NCBI GenBank assembly: GCA_965602675.1
Contig: CBFCZO010000050.1
Coordinates: 1-20,528, forward strand
Reading direction: 5' to 3'
DNA from: DATKUA01 sp965602675
GTDB lineage: Bacteria > Acidobacteriota > DATKUA01
DNA length: 20,528 nucleotides
This document shows positions 15,044-20,528 of this stretch, piece after piece. Within the stretch, counting starts at the first letter, position 1. Each line of letters opens with the position of its first letter. The position numbers and the translations under genes were made by a program. The notes beneath the pieces are model-generated. The model was not told the DNA's origin, made no database searches, and saw nothing but the letters and a program-made list of their open reading frames with translations.

Positions 15044-16246
15044 TCAGTATCTTACGAGCTCGAGCCTTTCGTTGGGGCGGTGGCGGCGGCCGACTTTTGC
15101 GACCTCGCGCCAGGCGCCGTTTTGCTTCAGCCCGACGACGTCGGCGGTGAAATCGTATTGGCCGGAGAACATCGAGCTGCCGACGCCGTAGGCGATGACG
15201 GGGAGTTTGAGCCGTTCGAAGTGGGCTATTTTGGTGGGTGTGAAGCCGCCACTGCAGACGATGCCAACGTTTTTGTAGAACTCGCTTTCGACTGAGCCTT
15301 CGGGGTAACCAGCGGCGCGCTGCTGCAGGGCTTTGTGGACGTTGATGACGAGTTGGGGGTTGACCCCGGTCGGGTTGAACAATTCCATCTGCTCGCAGAT
15401 CGACTTGTCGATGACGGTTTCGCTGGTGTCGAGGCGGACGGCGTAGAGGCGGTAGCGGGGATCGCTGTCGGGCAGGTAGCGCTGGAGGAAGGCGTCGGCG
15501 ACGTCGAGAGTGGTTTGGACGCTGTCGTTGTGGAAGTCGACGAGCACGATGCGCATGATTTCGGGATCGAGGAACTCGGCGAACTTGAGTGATGAGAGGA
15601 CGACGTCGCCGCCGTAGGCGGCCTGCAGGCCGTGGGGGATTGTGCCGAGGGCCTTGGAGCCCCACCACTCGCCCTGCGCGGGAGTGCTGACGCCGTAGCC
15701 GGCGGAGTGGGAGTCGATGGCGAGGGTGCCGAGCGCGATGTCGTAGGCGTAGCCGTCGCCGGCCTGGCACTGGTAGATGTCGAAGCGTGCGGGGAAGAAG
15801 AGGATTGGCTTGGGGGTGACGCGGCCGGCCTCGCGGACGGTGCGGAAGACGTTGGTGGCGACGCGGGTGCGGCGGCTGAGTGCACCGAGGTAGACCGTTT
15901 CCAGGTGTGCGAAGAGGCTGTAGTCGCCCTCGATGATCATGGCGGTCTCGCCGGCTTCGATGATGTCGCCGTCGCGCAGGGTGAAGATGTCGAGTTTGCC
16001 GAAGTCGTCGCCCAGGGCGGCGAAGAGGATGCCGAGGGCCTCGGAGACGCCGCAGAGGCAGACGTCGTCGTTTTTCTGGAAGACCTGCATGCGGATGGTG
16101 GGGTGGAAATCGTCCCTAAGCAGGACGTAGCGCGCGCGGTTGAAGTACTCGTCGGTGTAGTAGCCTTCGCTAACTCTGGGGTCGACGCGCAGCATGTTGG
16201 GATCGAGCCTGCGCCGGGGATTTCTCTTGTTCAGATTTGGACTCAT
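15044..16246 (-). CDS. pncB: Nicotinate phosphoribosyltransferase
   Basis: A 400-residue NAPRTase, which makes nicotinate mononucleotide from nicotinate and PRPP. Supporting blocks: YYTDEYFNRARYVL near the N-terminus (29-42), FDIYQCQAGDGYAYD, SHSAGYGVSTPAQGEWWGSK with GTIPHGL (179-207), LVDFHND, LFNPTGVNPQLV, and the phosphate-binding CSGGFTPTKIAHFE. The size fits the short archaeal/bacterial form of the family rather than the longer animal type. The start is ATG 16246, with GGGAG seven bases upstream; the open frame continues to 16462 but without a ribosome site or homology. It heads the minus-strand unit, divergent from the SagB-like genes, so the 169-base gap holds both promoters. Confidence 0.9.
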   Translation of the reverse strand: MSPNLNKRNPRRRLDPNMLRVDPRVSEGYYTDEYFNRARYVLLRDDFHPTIRMQVFQKNDDVCLCGVSEALGILFAALGDDFGKLDIFTLRDGDIIEAGETAMIIEGDYSLFAHLETVYLGALSRRTRVATNVFRTVREAGRVTPKPILFFPARFDIYQCQAGDGYAYDIALGTLAIDSHSAGYGVSTPAQGEWWGSKALGTIPHGLQAAYGGDVVLSSLKFAEFLDPEIMRIVLVDFHNDSVQTTLDVADAFLQRYLPDSDPRYRLYAVRLDTSETVIDKSICEQMELFNPTGVNPQLVINVHKALQQRAAGYPEGSVESEFYKNVGIVCSGGFTPTKIAHFERLKLPVIAYGVGSSMFSGQYDFTADVVGLKQNGAWREVAKVGRRHRPNERLELVRY

Positions 16247-16364
16247 GTCGTAACTCCCGATAAAAAAGGGCGAAAGAACAGCAACGATCTTAAGCAAAAG
16301 GCGGCTTGTGCGCCAGTATTCTTCCCGGCCGAAATGAAATAGAGACTTATTCTCAAAAGAACAG

Positions 16365-16370
16365 TATAAT
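16365..16370 (+). promoter_or_regulatory. -10 element for the SagB-like genes
   Basis: A perfect TATAAT in the divergent 169-base gap. The bases 17 upstream (GAGACT, 16342-16347) are a poor -35, which may mean an activator is needed. The predicted transcription start near 16377 gives a 39-base leader with AGGGGAG (16401-16407). Confidence 0.45.
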
Positions 16371-16415
16371 GTCAGCAGAAATTCGGAGGAAGATATAGAA
16401 AGGGGAGAGCGCAAC

Positions 16416-18005
16416 TTGAGGCGCAACCAGGACACGAGGATTTCGCAGAGGTACCACCGCATCTCGAAGCAGTCCCGCTCGAGAACTCCGGCGAAGAGCT
16501 ACGGGGTCGACTGGGATGCGGACTGGAGGCAGACGAAGAGCTACCGGCTGGCGGAGCGGGTTCTGCTTAATCCTCCCGGCGAGAATTTCATCGGCTCGAG
16601 CGCTCTTTCGCTGCTTTCTTCCACGGTAGAAGGCGAGGACGGCGCGGAGCGGCTATGCGACGACGGGCTTGCCTCGCTGCTTTACCTGGGTTACGGGGTG
16701 ACGGGTTCGAGGAGCCACGGGAGCGCGATCTACAGGCTGCGGGCGGCGCCGTCAGCGGGCGCTGTTTATCCTACGGAAGTGTACTTGATAGCGGGCGATT
16801 TCGGCGTCTTGCCCGCGGGGGTCTATCATTTTTCGCCCGAGGACTGCTCGCTGGAGCTGCTGCGAGAGGGCGATTGGCGAGGGGAGGTGGCGTCAATCTG
16901 CCCTGAGGGCGAGAAGGGTGTCGGGAAGTTCTACCTGGCTTTTACGTCGATGTGCAGGAGAGCGGAGAAGCGTTTCGGCACGCCGGCGTACCGCTACTGC
17001 CTGCTTGACGGCGGGCACGTGATCGGCAATTTTCTCGCGCTACTCGACGGACTCGGCTGCCCGGCCGGTCTCAAGGGTTCCTTTGACGACGGGCGGCTCT
17101 ACGACCTGCTCGGAGTGAGGCGGGAAGAGGAGGCGATTCTCGCCGTGTTGCAGATCGGCGGCGAGGAGTGCGCGGCAGGCTGCCCGATCCTCTCGGAGGA
17201 GGAGGAAACGGGCGGGGGCGGAGAGGCAATTCAGGTTCCGGAGCGGAACGGACGAGAGAGATCGACGGCGCTGAGGATTCACGGCGCGGGCTCATCGAAG
17301 CCGGGAAAGGGAAGAGCCGGAGGCGGACCTCGTGCTGCGCCTCGAAACGACGTTTCGCCAAGCCGGGCTTCGGCGAGGAGTTTGTGCATCACTGAGCATC
17401 TGCTGACACGGTTGGACAAGGCCGATATTGGGGAGGTGCTGGGGAGCAGGCGGACCACGAGGAGGTTCACCAAGGGTGGGCTGACCAAGGCGGAGCTGGC
17501 AGTGCTAACGGCCTCGTGCGCCGTTCCTTATGACGCGGACTGGCTAGAATCGCCCAAGAACAAGGACGGAATCGACTTTTTCGAGCAGGTAGAGCTATTC
17601 GTGGCCGTAAGAAACATGCGCAGCCTGGAGGGTGGGATTTACCGCTGCGACGGCACGGGGGGAGGTCTTGCCAGGATGGATGGCGGCGGGACCGGTGAGG
17701 AGATGGTGGAAATCTGCATGGGCCAGAGCGCAGCCGCAGAGGCCTCCGCGGTCTTTTTTATCGCTCCCCGCCTAAGCGGCTATCTGGAGCGATTCGGCAA
17801 CCGCGGTTACCGCTACGCTGGCATGCACGCGGGCATTATCGGGGAGAGGATTTACCTCGCGTCCACCGCGCTCGGCCTGGGAGTGAGCGGGATCGCCGGT
17901 CTCGACGACGACCTGGCGAACCGGCTTTGCGGTGTCGACGGCGCCGAGACGGCGGTGATGTATGCGCTGGCGGTCGGCCGTCCTGTAAAAAAAGGAAAAG
18001 ACTGA
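16416..18005 (+). CDS. SagB-type (nitroreductase-like) flavin dehydrogenase, two-domain, copy 1
   Basis: A 529-residue protein with two nitroreductase-like halves. The N half (about 8-255) has the SagB opening QRYHRIS, FMN-site RAAPSAGAVYPTEVY (109-123) and AYRYCLLDGGHVIGNF (191-206). The C half (about 325-525) has GSRRTTRRF, CMGQS (435-439) and RGYRYAGMHAGIIGERIY. TOMM azoline dehydrogenases of this family use a Lys-Tyr pair just before the YRY block; here the aligned residues are Arg186-Phe187. The linker at 258-322 is Gly/Arg/Pro-rich and looks like translated repeat DNA. The start is TTG 16416 with GGGGAG eight bases upstream. No YcaO, E1-like or precursor peptide gene is visible nearby. 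Natural substrate unknown. Confidence 0.82.
   Translation: MRRNQDTRISQRYHRISKQSRSRTPAKSYGVDWDADWRQTKSYRLAERVLLNPPGENFIGSSALSLLSSTVEGEDGAERLCDDGLASLLYLGYGVTGSRSHGSAIYRLRAAPSAGAVYPTEVYLIAGDFGVLPAGVYHFSPEDCSLELLREGDWRGEVASICPEGEKGVGKFYLAFTSMCRRAEKRFGTPAYRYCLLDGGHVIGNFLALLDGLGCPAGLKGSFDDGRLYDLLGVRREEEAILAVLQIGGEECAAGCPILSEEEETGGGGEAIQVPERNGRERSTALRIHGAGSSKPGKGRAGGGPRAAPRNDVSPSRASARSLCITEHLLTRLDKADIGEVLGSRRTTRRFTKGGLTKAELAVLTASCAVPYDADWLESPKNKDGIDFFEQVELFVAVRNMRSLEGGIYRCDGTGGGLARMDGGGTGEEMVEICMGQSAAAEASAVFFIAPRLSGYLERFGNRGYRYAGMHAGIIGERIYLASTALGLGVSGIAGLDDDLANRLCGVDGAETAVMYALAVGRPVKKGKD
17343..17370. repeat. Palindromic repeat-like DNA inside the SagB-like copy 1 linker
   Basis: CGAAACG-A-CGTTTCG (17343-17357) and AAGCC-G-GGCTT (17360-17370) are adjacent perfect palindromes. 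The segment from about 17333 to 17360 resembles part of the repeat at 19584-19613 downstream (shared CTGCGC, then CTCG, GAC and TTTCGCCA in the same order). In frame it reads RAAPRNDVSPS, a peptide typical of translated interspersed repeats. The repeat appears to have been accommodated in the coding region without breaking the frame. Confidence 0.45.
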
Positions 18006-18079
18006 CGGGCGAATAGTCCCCTCCGGTGTGGTAGATTGGCTTGGTTTTTCCTGTCGATCGCCGCCAGGGGGGGATTTGA

Positions 18080-19540
18080 ATGAGTGACGCAACCCGCCAC
18101 TATCACGAGATTTCCACGCACAAGCGGGACCGGCTTGTGGGAGCCGGTAATTTGGATTGGTCGAACGAGCCCGGGAAGGCGAAGGTGTACCGGGGAGCCC
18201 CGGAGGTGCATTTGCCGGCGCCCGAGCCGTTGGGAGCGGACCTGGCGGATGTGTTTTCCGGCAGGGTGAAGGCGCGAGGCGCGGCGCCCGGGGCCGTTGA
18301 ATTGTCATCCTTGCTGTATTTCAGCTACGGGGTGACCGCGAGCAAGGGCGGTCACGATTTTCGCGCGGCTCCCTCGGCCGGGGCGTTGTTTCCGGCGGAG
18401 ATATATTTGTGCTGCGGGGACACGGAGGGACTCGACGCAGGCCTTTACTATTTCAATCCTATTTTTGGCAAAGTATTGCAGGTGGCGGCGGGGGACTTCC
18501 GCGGCGTTATTGCGGGGGCCCTGGCGGGCGGCGGGGAGTATGCCGCGTATGTGGTCGTCACGGCGATTCCCTGGCGGAGCTCGTGGAAGTACGGCGAGCG
18601 CGCCTACCGCTATTGCATGCTGGATGTCGGCCACGTGGCCGGGAACCTGCTGCTTGTGGGGTCGGCGTTGGGGCTGGAGCCGCGTCTGATCACGCAATTC
18701 GCCGAGCAGCCGATCAACGCGATGATGGGAATCGACGGCGAAGGCGAGTTTCCGATGGCGGTGATCGGCGTATCGCAGACCTTGGGCGGTGTTGCGGAGG
18801 CGCCCGCTGAGCTTTCGCCACGGATCGCCGAGCCGCTTTCCGCCCGTCCGGGGATCGAGGCGAGTGTATCGGCCGTCCATCGAGAGGAGCGGTGGGACGG
18901 GAAGCGGGGGCTGCCCGATCTGCCGCCGTCTTTTAGGGAAGGCGGCGAGGCGATGTCGATGCGATCGGGGATGGTTCCGGGAGGCAGTTTGGAAAAGCTG
19001 CTGACGCAAAGGCACTCGTTCAGGGGCGGGGCCAAGGCGCCGTTGGCGCTCGATGATCTTTCGTCCTATCTCTCGGCGGTGACCTGGGCCTACCCGGTCG
19101 ACTGGATGCCGGGGGAGTGGAAATCGAACCTTCTGCCGGATCTGACGCTGGTGGCTCTCGATGCGGAGGGCCTGGGGGAGGGGATTTACCGCTATTATGC
19201 GGAGCACCGCGCCCTGCTCAAGACCGGCGCGGCCGTGGACAGGGAAACCCTGGCGGCCGCCTGCATGGGGCAGAGATTCATCGCCAAGGCCAACGCGTTC
19301 CTGGTGATATCGATCGACTTCGCGCGGCTGCAGCAGCCTGGCGCGTACCGCATCGCCGGGCTGGACGCGGGGGTGGTCGGCCAGTTCGCCTATGTGGCCG
19401 CGGAGGCGTTGGGGGCGGGGTGCTGCGGCATAGGGGCGTTTTTCGAGGAGGAGTTGAGCAGGTTGATCGGCTACGACGGTGGGGACCGGATCGCGCTCTA
19501 CGGGCTGACGTTCGCGAAGCGAAAGCGTTTTCAGCTTTGA
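18080..19540 (+). CDS. SagB-type (nitroreductase-like) flavin dehydrogenase, two-domain, copy 2
   Basis: A 486-residue paralogue of the preceding gene, with the same two-half layout. N half: RHYHEIS, RAAPSAGALFPAEIY (95-109), and SSWKYGERAYRYCMLDVGHVAGN (167-189), which keeps the Lys170-Tyr171 pair reported as important in TOMM dehydrogenases. C half (about 303-480): RHSFRGGA, CMGQRF (395-400), and GAYRIAGLDAGVVGQFAYVAAEALG. The shorter linker (about 235-300) lacks the repeat-like segment of copy 1. A very strong AGGGGGGGA site precedes the ATG. It follows copy 1 by 74 bases and is probably cotranscribed; the two may form a heteromer with copy 2 as the active partner. Substrate unknown. Confidence 0.84.
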   Translation: MSDATRHYHEISTHKRDRLVGAGNLDWSNEPGKAKVYRGAPEVHLPAPEPLGADLADVFSGRVKARGAAPGAVELSSLLYFSYGVTASKGGHDFRAAPSAGALFPAEIYLCCGDTEGLDAGLYYFNPIFGKVLQVAAGDFRGVIAGALAGGGEYAAYVVVTAIPWRSSWKYGERAYRYCMLDVGHVAGNLLLVGSALGLEPRLITQFAEQPINAMMGIDGEGEFPMAVIGVSQTLGGVAEAPAELSPRIAEPLSARPGIEASVSAVHREERWDGKRGLPDLPPSFREGGEAMSMRSGMVPGGSLEKLLTQRHSFRGGAKAPLALDDLSSYLSAVTWAYPVDWMPGEWKSNLLPDLTLVALDAEGLGEGIYRYYAEHRALLKTGAAVDRETLAAACMGQRFIAKANAFLVISIDFARLQQPGAYRIAGLDAGVVGQFAYVAAEALGAGCCGIGAFFEEELSRLIGYDGGDRIALYGLTFAKRKRFQL

Positions 19541-19553
19541 GGGGATGACGGCG

Positions 19554-19606
19554 GTCACTCGCTTCAAATCTCTGTGTTGCGCCTGCTCTGCGCTCCTCGG
19601 AGTGAC
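19554..19606. repeat. 53-bp repeat bounded by GTCACTC/GAGTGAC
   Basis: GTCACTC (19554-19560) and GAGTGAC (19600-19606) are perfect 7-bp inverted ends. The right part resembles the repeat-like segment in the SagB-like copy 1 linker. It lies 14 bases after the copy 2 stop and may help end that transcript. Confidence 0.5.
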
Positions 19607-19616
19607 TTTCGCCACA

Positions 19617-19641
19617 CCTGCGTCGCTCATCGCAGCCGCGC
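19617..19641 (+). repeat. 25-bp dispersed repeat, copy 1
   Basis: Begins CCTGCGTCGCT and ends CCGCGC. It matches 20157-20181 at 22 of 25 positions. Confidence 0.55.
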
Positions 19642-19705
19642 CTTGACCTTTATCGCGATTGATCGCCGGTAGCCAAGATGAGAAGATTTGCCGGTTGTGT
19701 CGAGT

Positions 19706-19881
19706 GGGGTGCGATGTACCCGGGGTGGAGCTTCGCTGACCCAGGGCTGGGAATTGTGCAACCCTTTCAAGGTTGTGGTGTGGTGGGGTGCGATGTACCC
19801 AGGGTGGCCCCCGCGTGCCGCGGGGCGGGGCTTGGCTGAGCGCGGTCTGGGGATTGTGCGACCCTTTTCGGGGTTGATTGC
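19706..19881 (+). repeat. Imperfect tandem repeat, two units
   Basis: Unit 1 (19706-19784) and unit 2 (19785 to about 19881) both begin GGGGTGCGATGTACCC and share, in order, a GGGTGG block, CTT-GCTGA, CTGGG, ATTGTGC and ACCCTTT. Unit 2 is longer because of an extra segment containing the perfect hairpin CCCCGCG-TGC-CGCGGGG (19809-19825). A degraded third unit may begin at about 19883. The small open frame across it is not treated as a gene. Confidence 0.65.
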
Positions 19882-19912
19882 AGTGGGCGATGTTTCGGGG
19901 GGCGAGGTGGTT

Positions 19913-20014
19913 GGGTCAGTCTTAGAATTCCAGGGCGATGCAGATTAGCAATTGTTAGAGGTGGAAGAACGGCGTGTTTACCGTAGTGGTAACCTAGAAT
20001 TCTAAGACTGACCC
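19913..20014. mobile_element. 102-bp MITE-like element with 22-bp terminal inverted repeats
   Basis: The left end (19913-19934) begins GGGTCAGTCTTAGAATTC. The right end (19993-20014) is its reverse complement at 21 of 22 positions, the outer 18 being perfect. The 58-base interior encodes nothing. No clear target-site duplication is visible. It could be a non-autonomous transposable element or REP-like unit moved in trans; no transposase is in the window. Confidence 0.65.
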
Positions 20015-20057
20015 GAGGGCGGGATTTGTGCCAATGCGAGGTTATTGAAGTTGGTTT

Positions 20058-20099
20058 ATCGCGCGGTGCGCGATCGGGCGGATTAAAATTCGCCCCTAC
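20058..20099 (+). repeat. 42-bp direct repeat, copy 1
   Basis: Identical over 42 bases to 20325-20366. It contains the hairpin ATCGCGC-GGT-GCGCGAT and the near-palindrome GGGCGGATTAAAATTCGCCC, then TAC. Confidence 0.85.
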
Positions 20100-20156
20100 T
20101 GTTACTTGGCAAAGTCTTAGCAAGATGAAAGCGGGGAGGGGGGGTGCCATGCCATG

Positions 20157-20181
20157 CCTGCGTCGCTTATCGCGTCCGCGC
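20157..20181 (+). repeat. 25-bp dispersed repeat, copy 2
   Basis: Matches 19617-19641 with three substitutions. Confidence 0.55.
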
Positions 20182-20182
20182 A

Positions 20183-20219
20183 CTTACTTTACAAGTAAGC
20201 AACTCACTTTAGAAGTGAG
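20183..20219 (+). repeat. Two tandem 17-nt hairpins with a compensatory base-pair change
   Basis: CTTACTT-TAC-AAGTAAG (20183-20199), CAA, then CTCACTT-TAG-AAGTGAG (20203-20219); period 20. The two units differ at the third stem position on both arms (T:A versus C:G), so pairing is preserved. Confidence 0.75.
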
Positions 20220-20264
20220 CAACAGTTCCGCGTCGCTGGGATCCAGTTGAATTCAATCCAAATC

Positions 20265-20281
20265 ATTCGCCGGTGGCGAAT
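20265..20281 (+). repeat. Isolated 17-nt hairpin
   Basis: ATTCGCC-GGT-GGCGAAT: a perfect 7-bp stem with the same GGT loop as the hairpin in the 42-bp repeats. Confidence 0.65.
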
Positions 20282-20324
20282 TCATCGGCTCGCGGGATAC
20301 GTGCAGCGAGATTGGAAAGGATTC

Positions 20325-20366
20325 ATCGCGCGGTGCGCGATCGGGCGGATTAAAATTCGCCCCTAC
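20325..20366 (+). repeat. 42-bp direct repeat, copy 2
   Basis: Identical to 20058-20099. The sequence after it (GTGGCTTG, then a GGGGGTGCC block) loosely resembles that after copy 1 (GTTACTTG, then a GGGGGTGCC block), so the ancestral unit was probably longer. Confidence 0.85.
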
Positions 20367-20430
20367 AGTGGCTTGCGGAAGGTTCTTGCCGGGTGGTAGT
20401 GGGGGTGCCCCGGCGCAGAGGATTGGGGAC

Positions 20431-20450
20431 GGGGGCCGTAAACGACCCCC
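20431..20450. repeat. 20-nt near-palindrome
   Basis: GGGGGCCGTAAACGACCCCC pairs with itself except at one flank position and the centre. It has the same length and style as the near-palindrome in the 42-bp repeat. Confidence 0.4.
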
Positions 20451-20528
20451 CTATCCATGAAAGGCTGCCGGGAGTCAAGGGGGCTGATTTTTCTTTTTCA
20501 CGTTCTTACTCTTCTGTAGCTGGTGCGC

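Larger units (their letters stand above)
19541..20528. other. Gene-free repeat mosaic
   Basis: No frame in these 988 bases has a convincing start, family signature or codon pattern; the short frames present read through repeats. The region consists of nested repeats and hairpins, listed separately. After 20451 I see only GC-rich unique sequence and a T-rich tract (20490-20500) near the window end. Confidence 0.7.

Noticed and set aside
16416..19540. Complete TOMM (thiazole/oxazole peptide) biosynthetic cluster
   Set aside because: Only the dehydrogenase-like genes are present; no YcaO, E1-like or precursor peptide gene could be found in the window.
19688..19948. 86-residue open frame across the tandem repeat
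   Set aside because: The frame is a by-product of repeat DNA: it lacks a ribosome binding site, its composition follows the repeat, and it ends inside the MITE-like element.
20026..20250. 74-residue open frame near the window end
   Set aside because: It runs through the 42-bp repeat and the tandem hairpins; no protein features.
19541..20528. CRISPR array
   Set aside because: Repeats are of different lengths and types with irregular spacing; there are no regular repeat-spacer units and no cas genes.

Overview
The window is a GC-rich bacterial chromosome segment (line 4681-4740, for example, is 43/60 G+C). Most genes have good Shine-Dalgarno sites and several use TTG or GTG starts. Gene content (RNase Y, a YmdB-type phosphodiesterase, the DXP isoprenoid pathway, a FabL-type enoyl reductase, a lipoprotein) shows a bacterium. 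I cannot place it in a phylum; an uncultured or candidate-phylum lineage would fit, but that is a guess.

Layout. 1-92 is the 3' end of rny. 202-795 (minus) encodes a lipoprotein, divergent from a two-gene ABC-2 exporter (1016-3237). 3319-10178 is a housekeeping block: ymdB, xseA, xseB, ispA, dxs, tlyA, nadK. Many genes overlap or abut; internal promoters are visible before dxs and tlyA. Next come a secreted protein of unknown function (10271-10840) and a 70-aa zinc-ribbon protein (11003-11215).

11278-12700 (minus) is a clearly AT-richer toxin-antitoxin module: a HigB-like toxin, then a HigA-like antitoxin fused to an ImmA/IrrE-type zinc-protease domain, with a perfect 17-bp operator-like palindrome upstream. 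A gene-free stretch rich in inverted repeats (12734-13049) leads to fabL (13050-13808). A three-gene minus-strand unit (16246 down to 13821) encodes nicotinate phosphoribosyltransferase, a nicotinamidase-like hydrolase and a SemiSWEET/PQ-loop transporter, and reads as NAD-precursor salvage with a possible transporter. Divergent from it are two adjacent genes (16416-18005, 18080-19540) for paralogous two-domain SagB-type flavin dehydrogenases with no cyclodehydratase partner in view.

The last kilobase (19541-20528) has no credible gene. It is a mosaic of repeats: a tandem repeat, a 102-bp element with 22-bp terminal inverted repeats, a perfect 42-bp direct repeat, and several hairpins with 7-bp stems and 3-nt loops.

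Best candidates for something undescribed are the SagB-like pair (one copy has lost the Lys-Tyr pair and has an apparently repeat-derived linker), the PQ-loop gene in an NAD-salvage operon, and the hairpin-rich repeat field.
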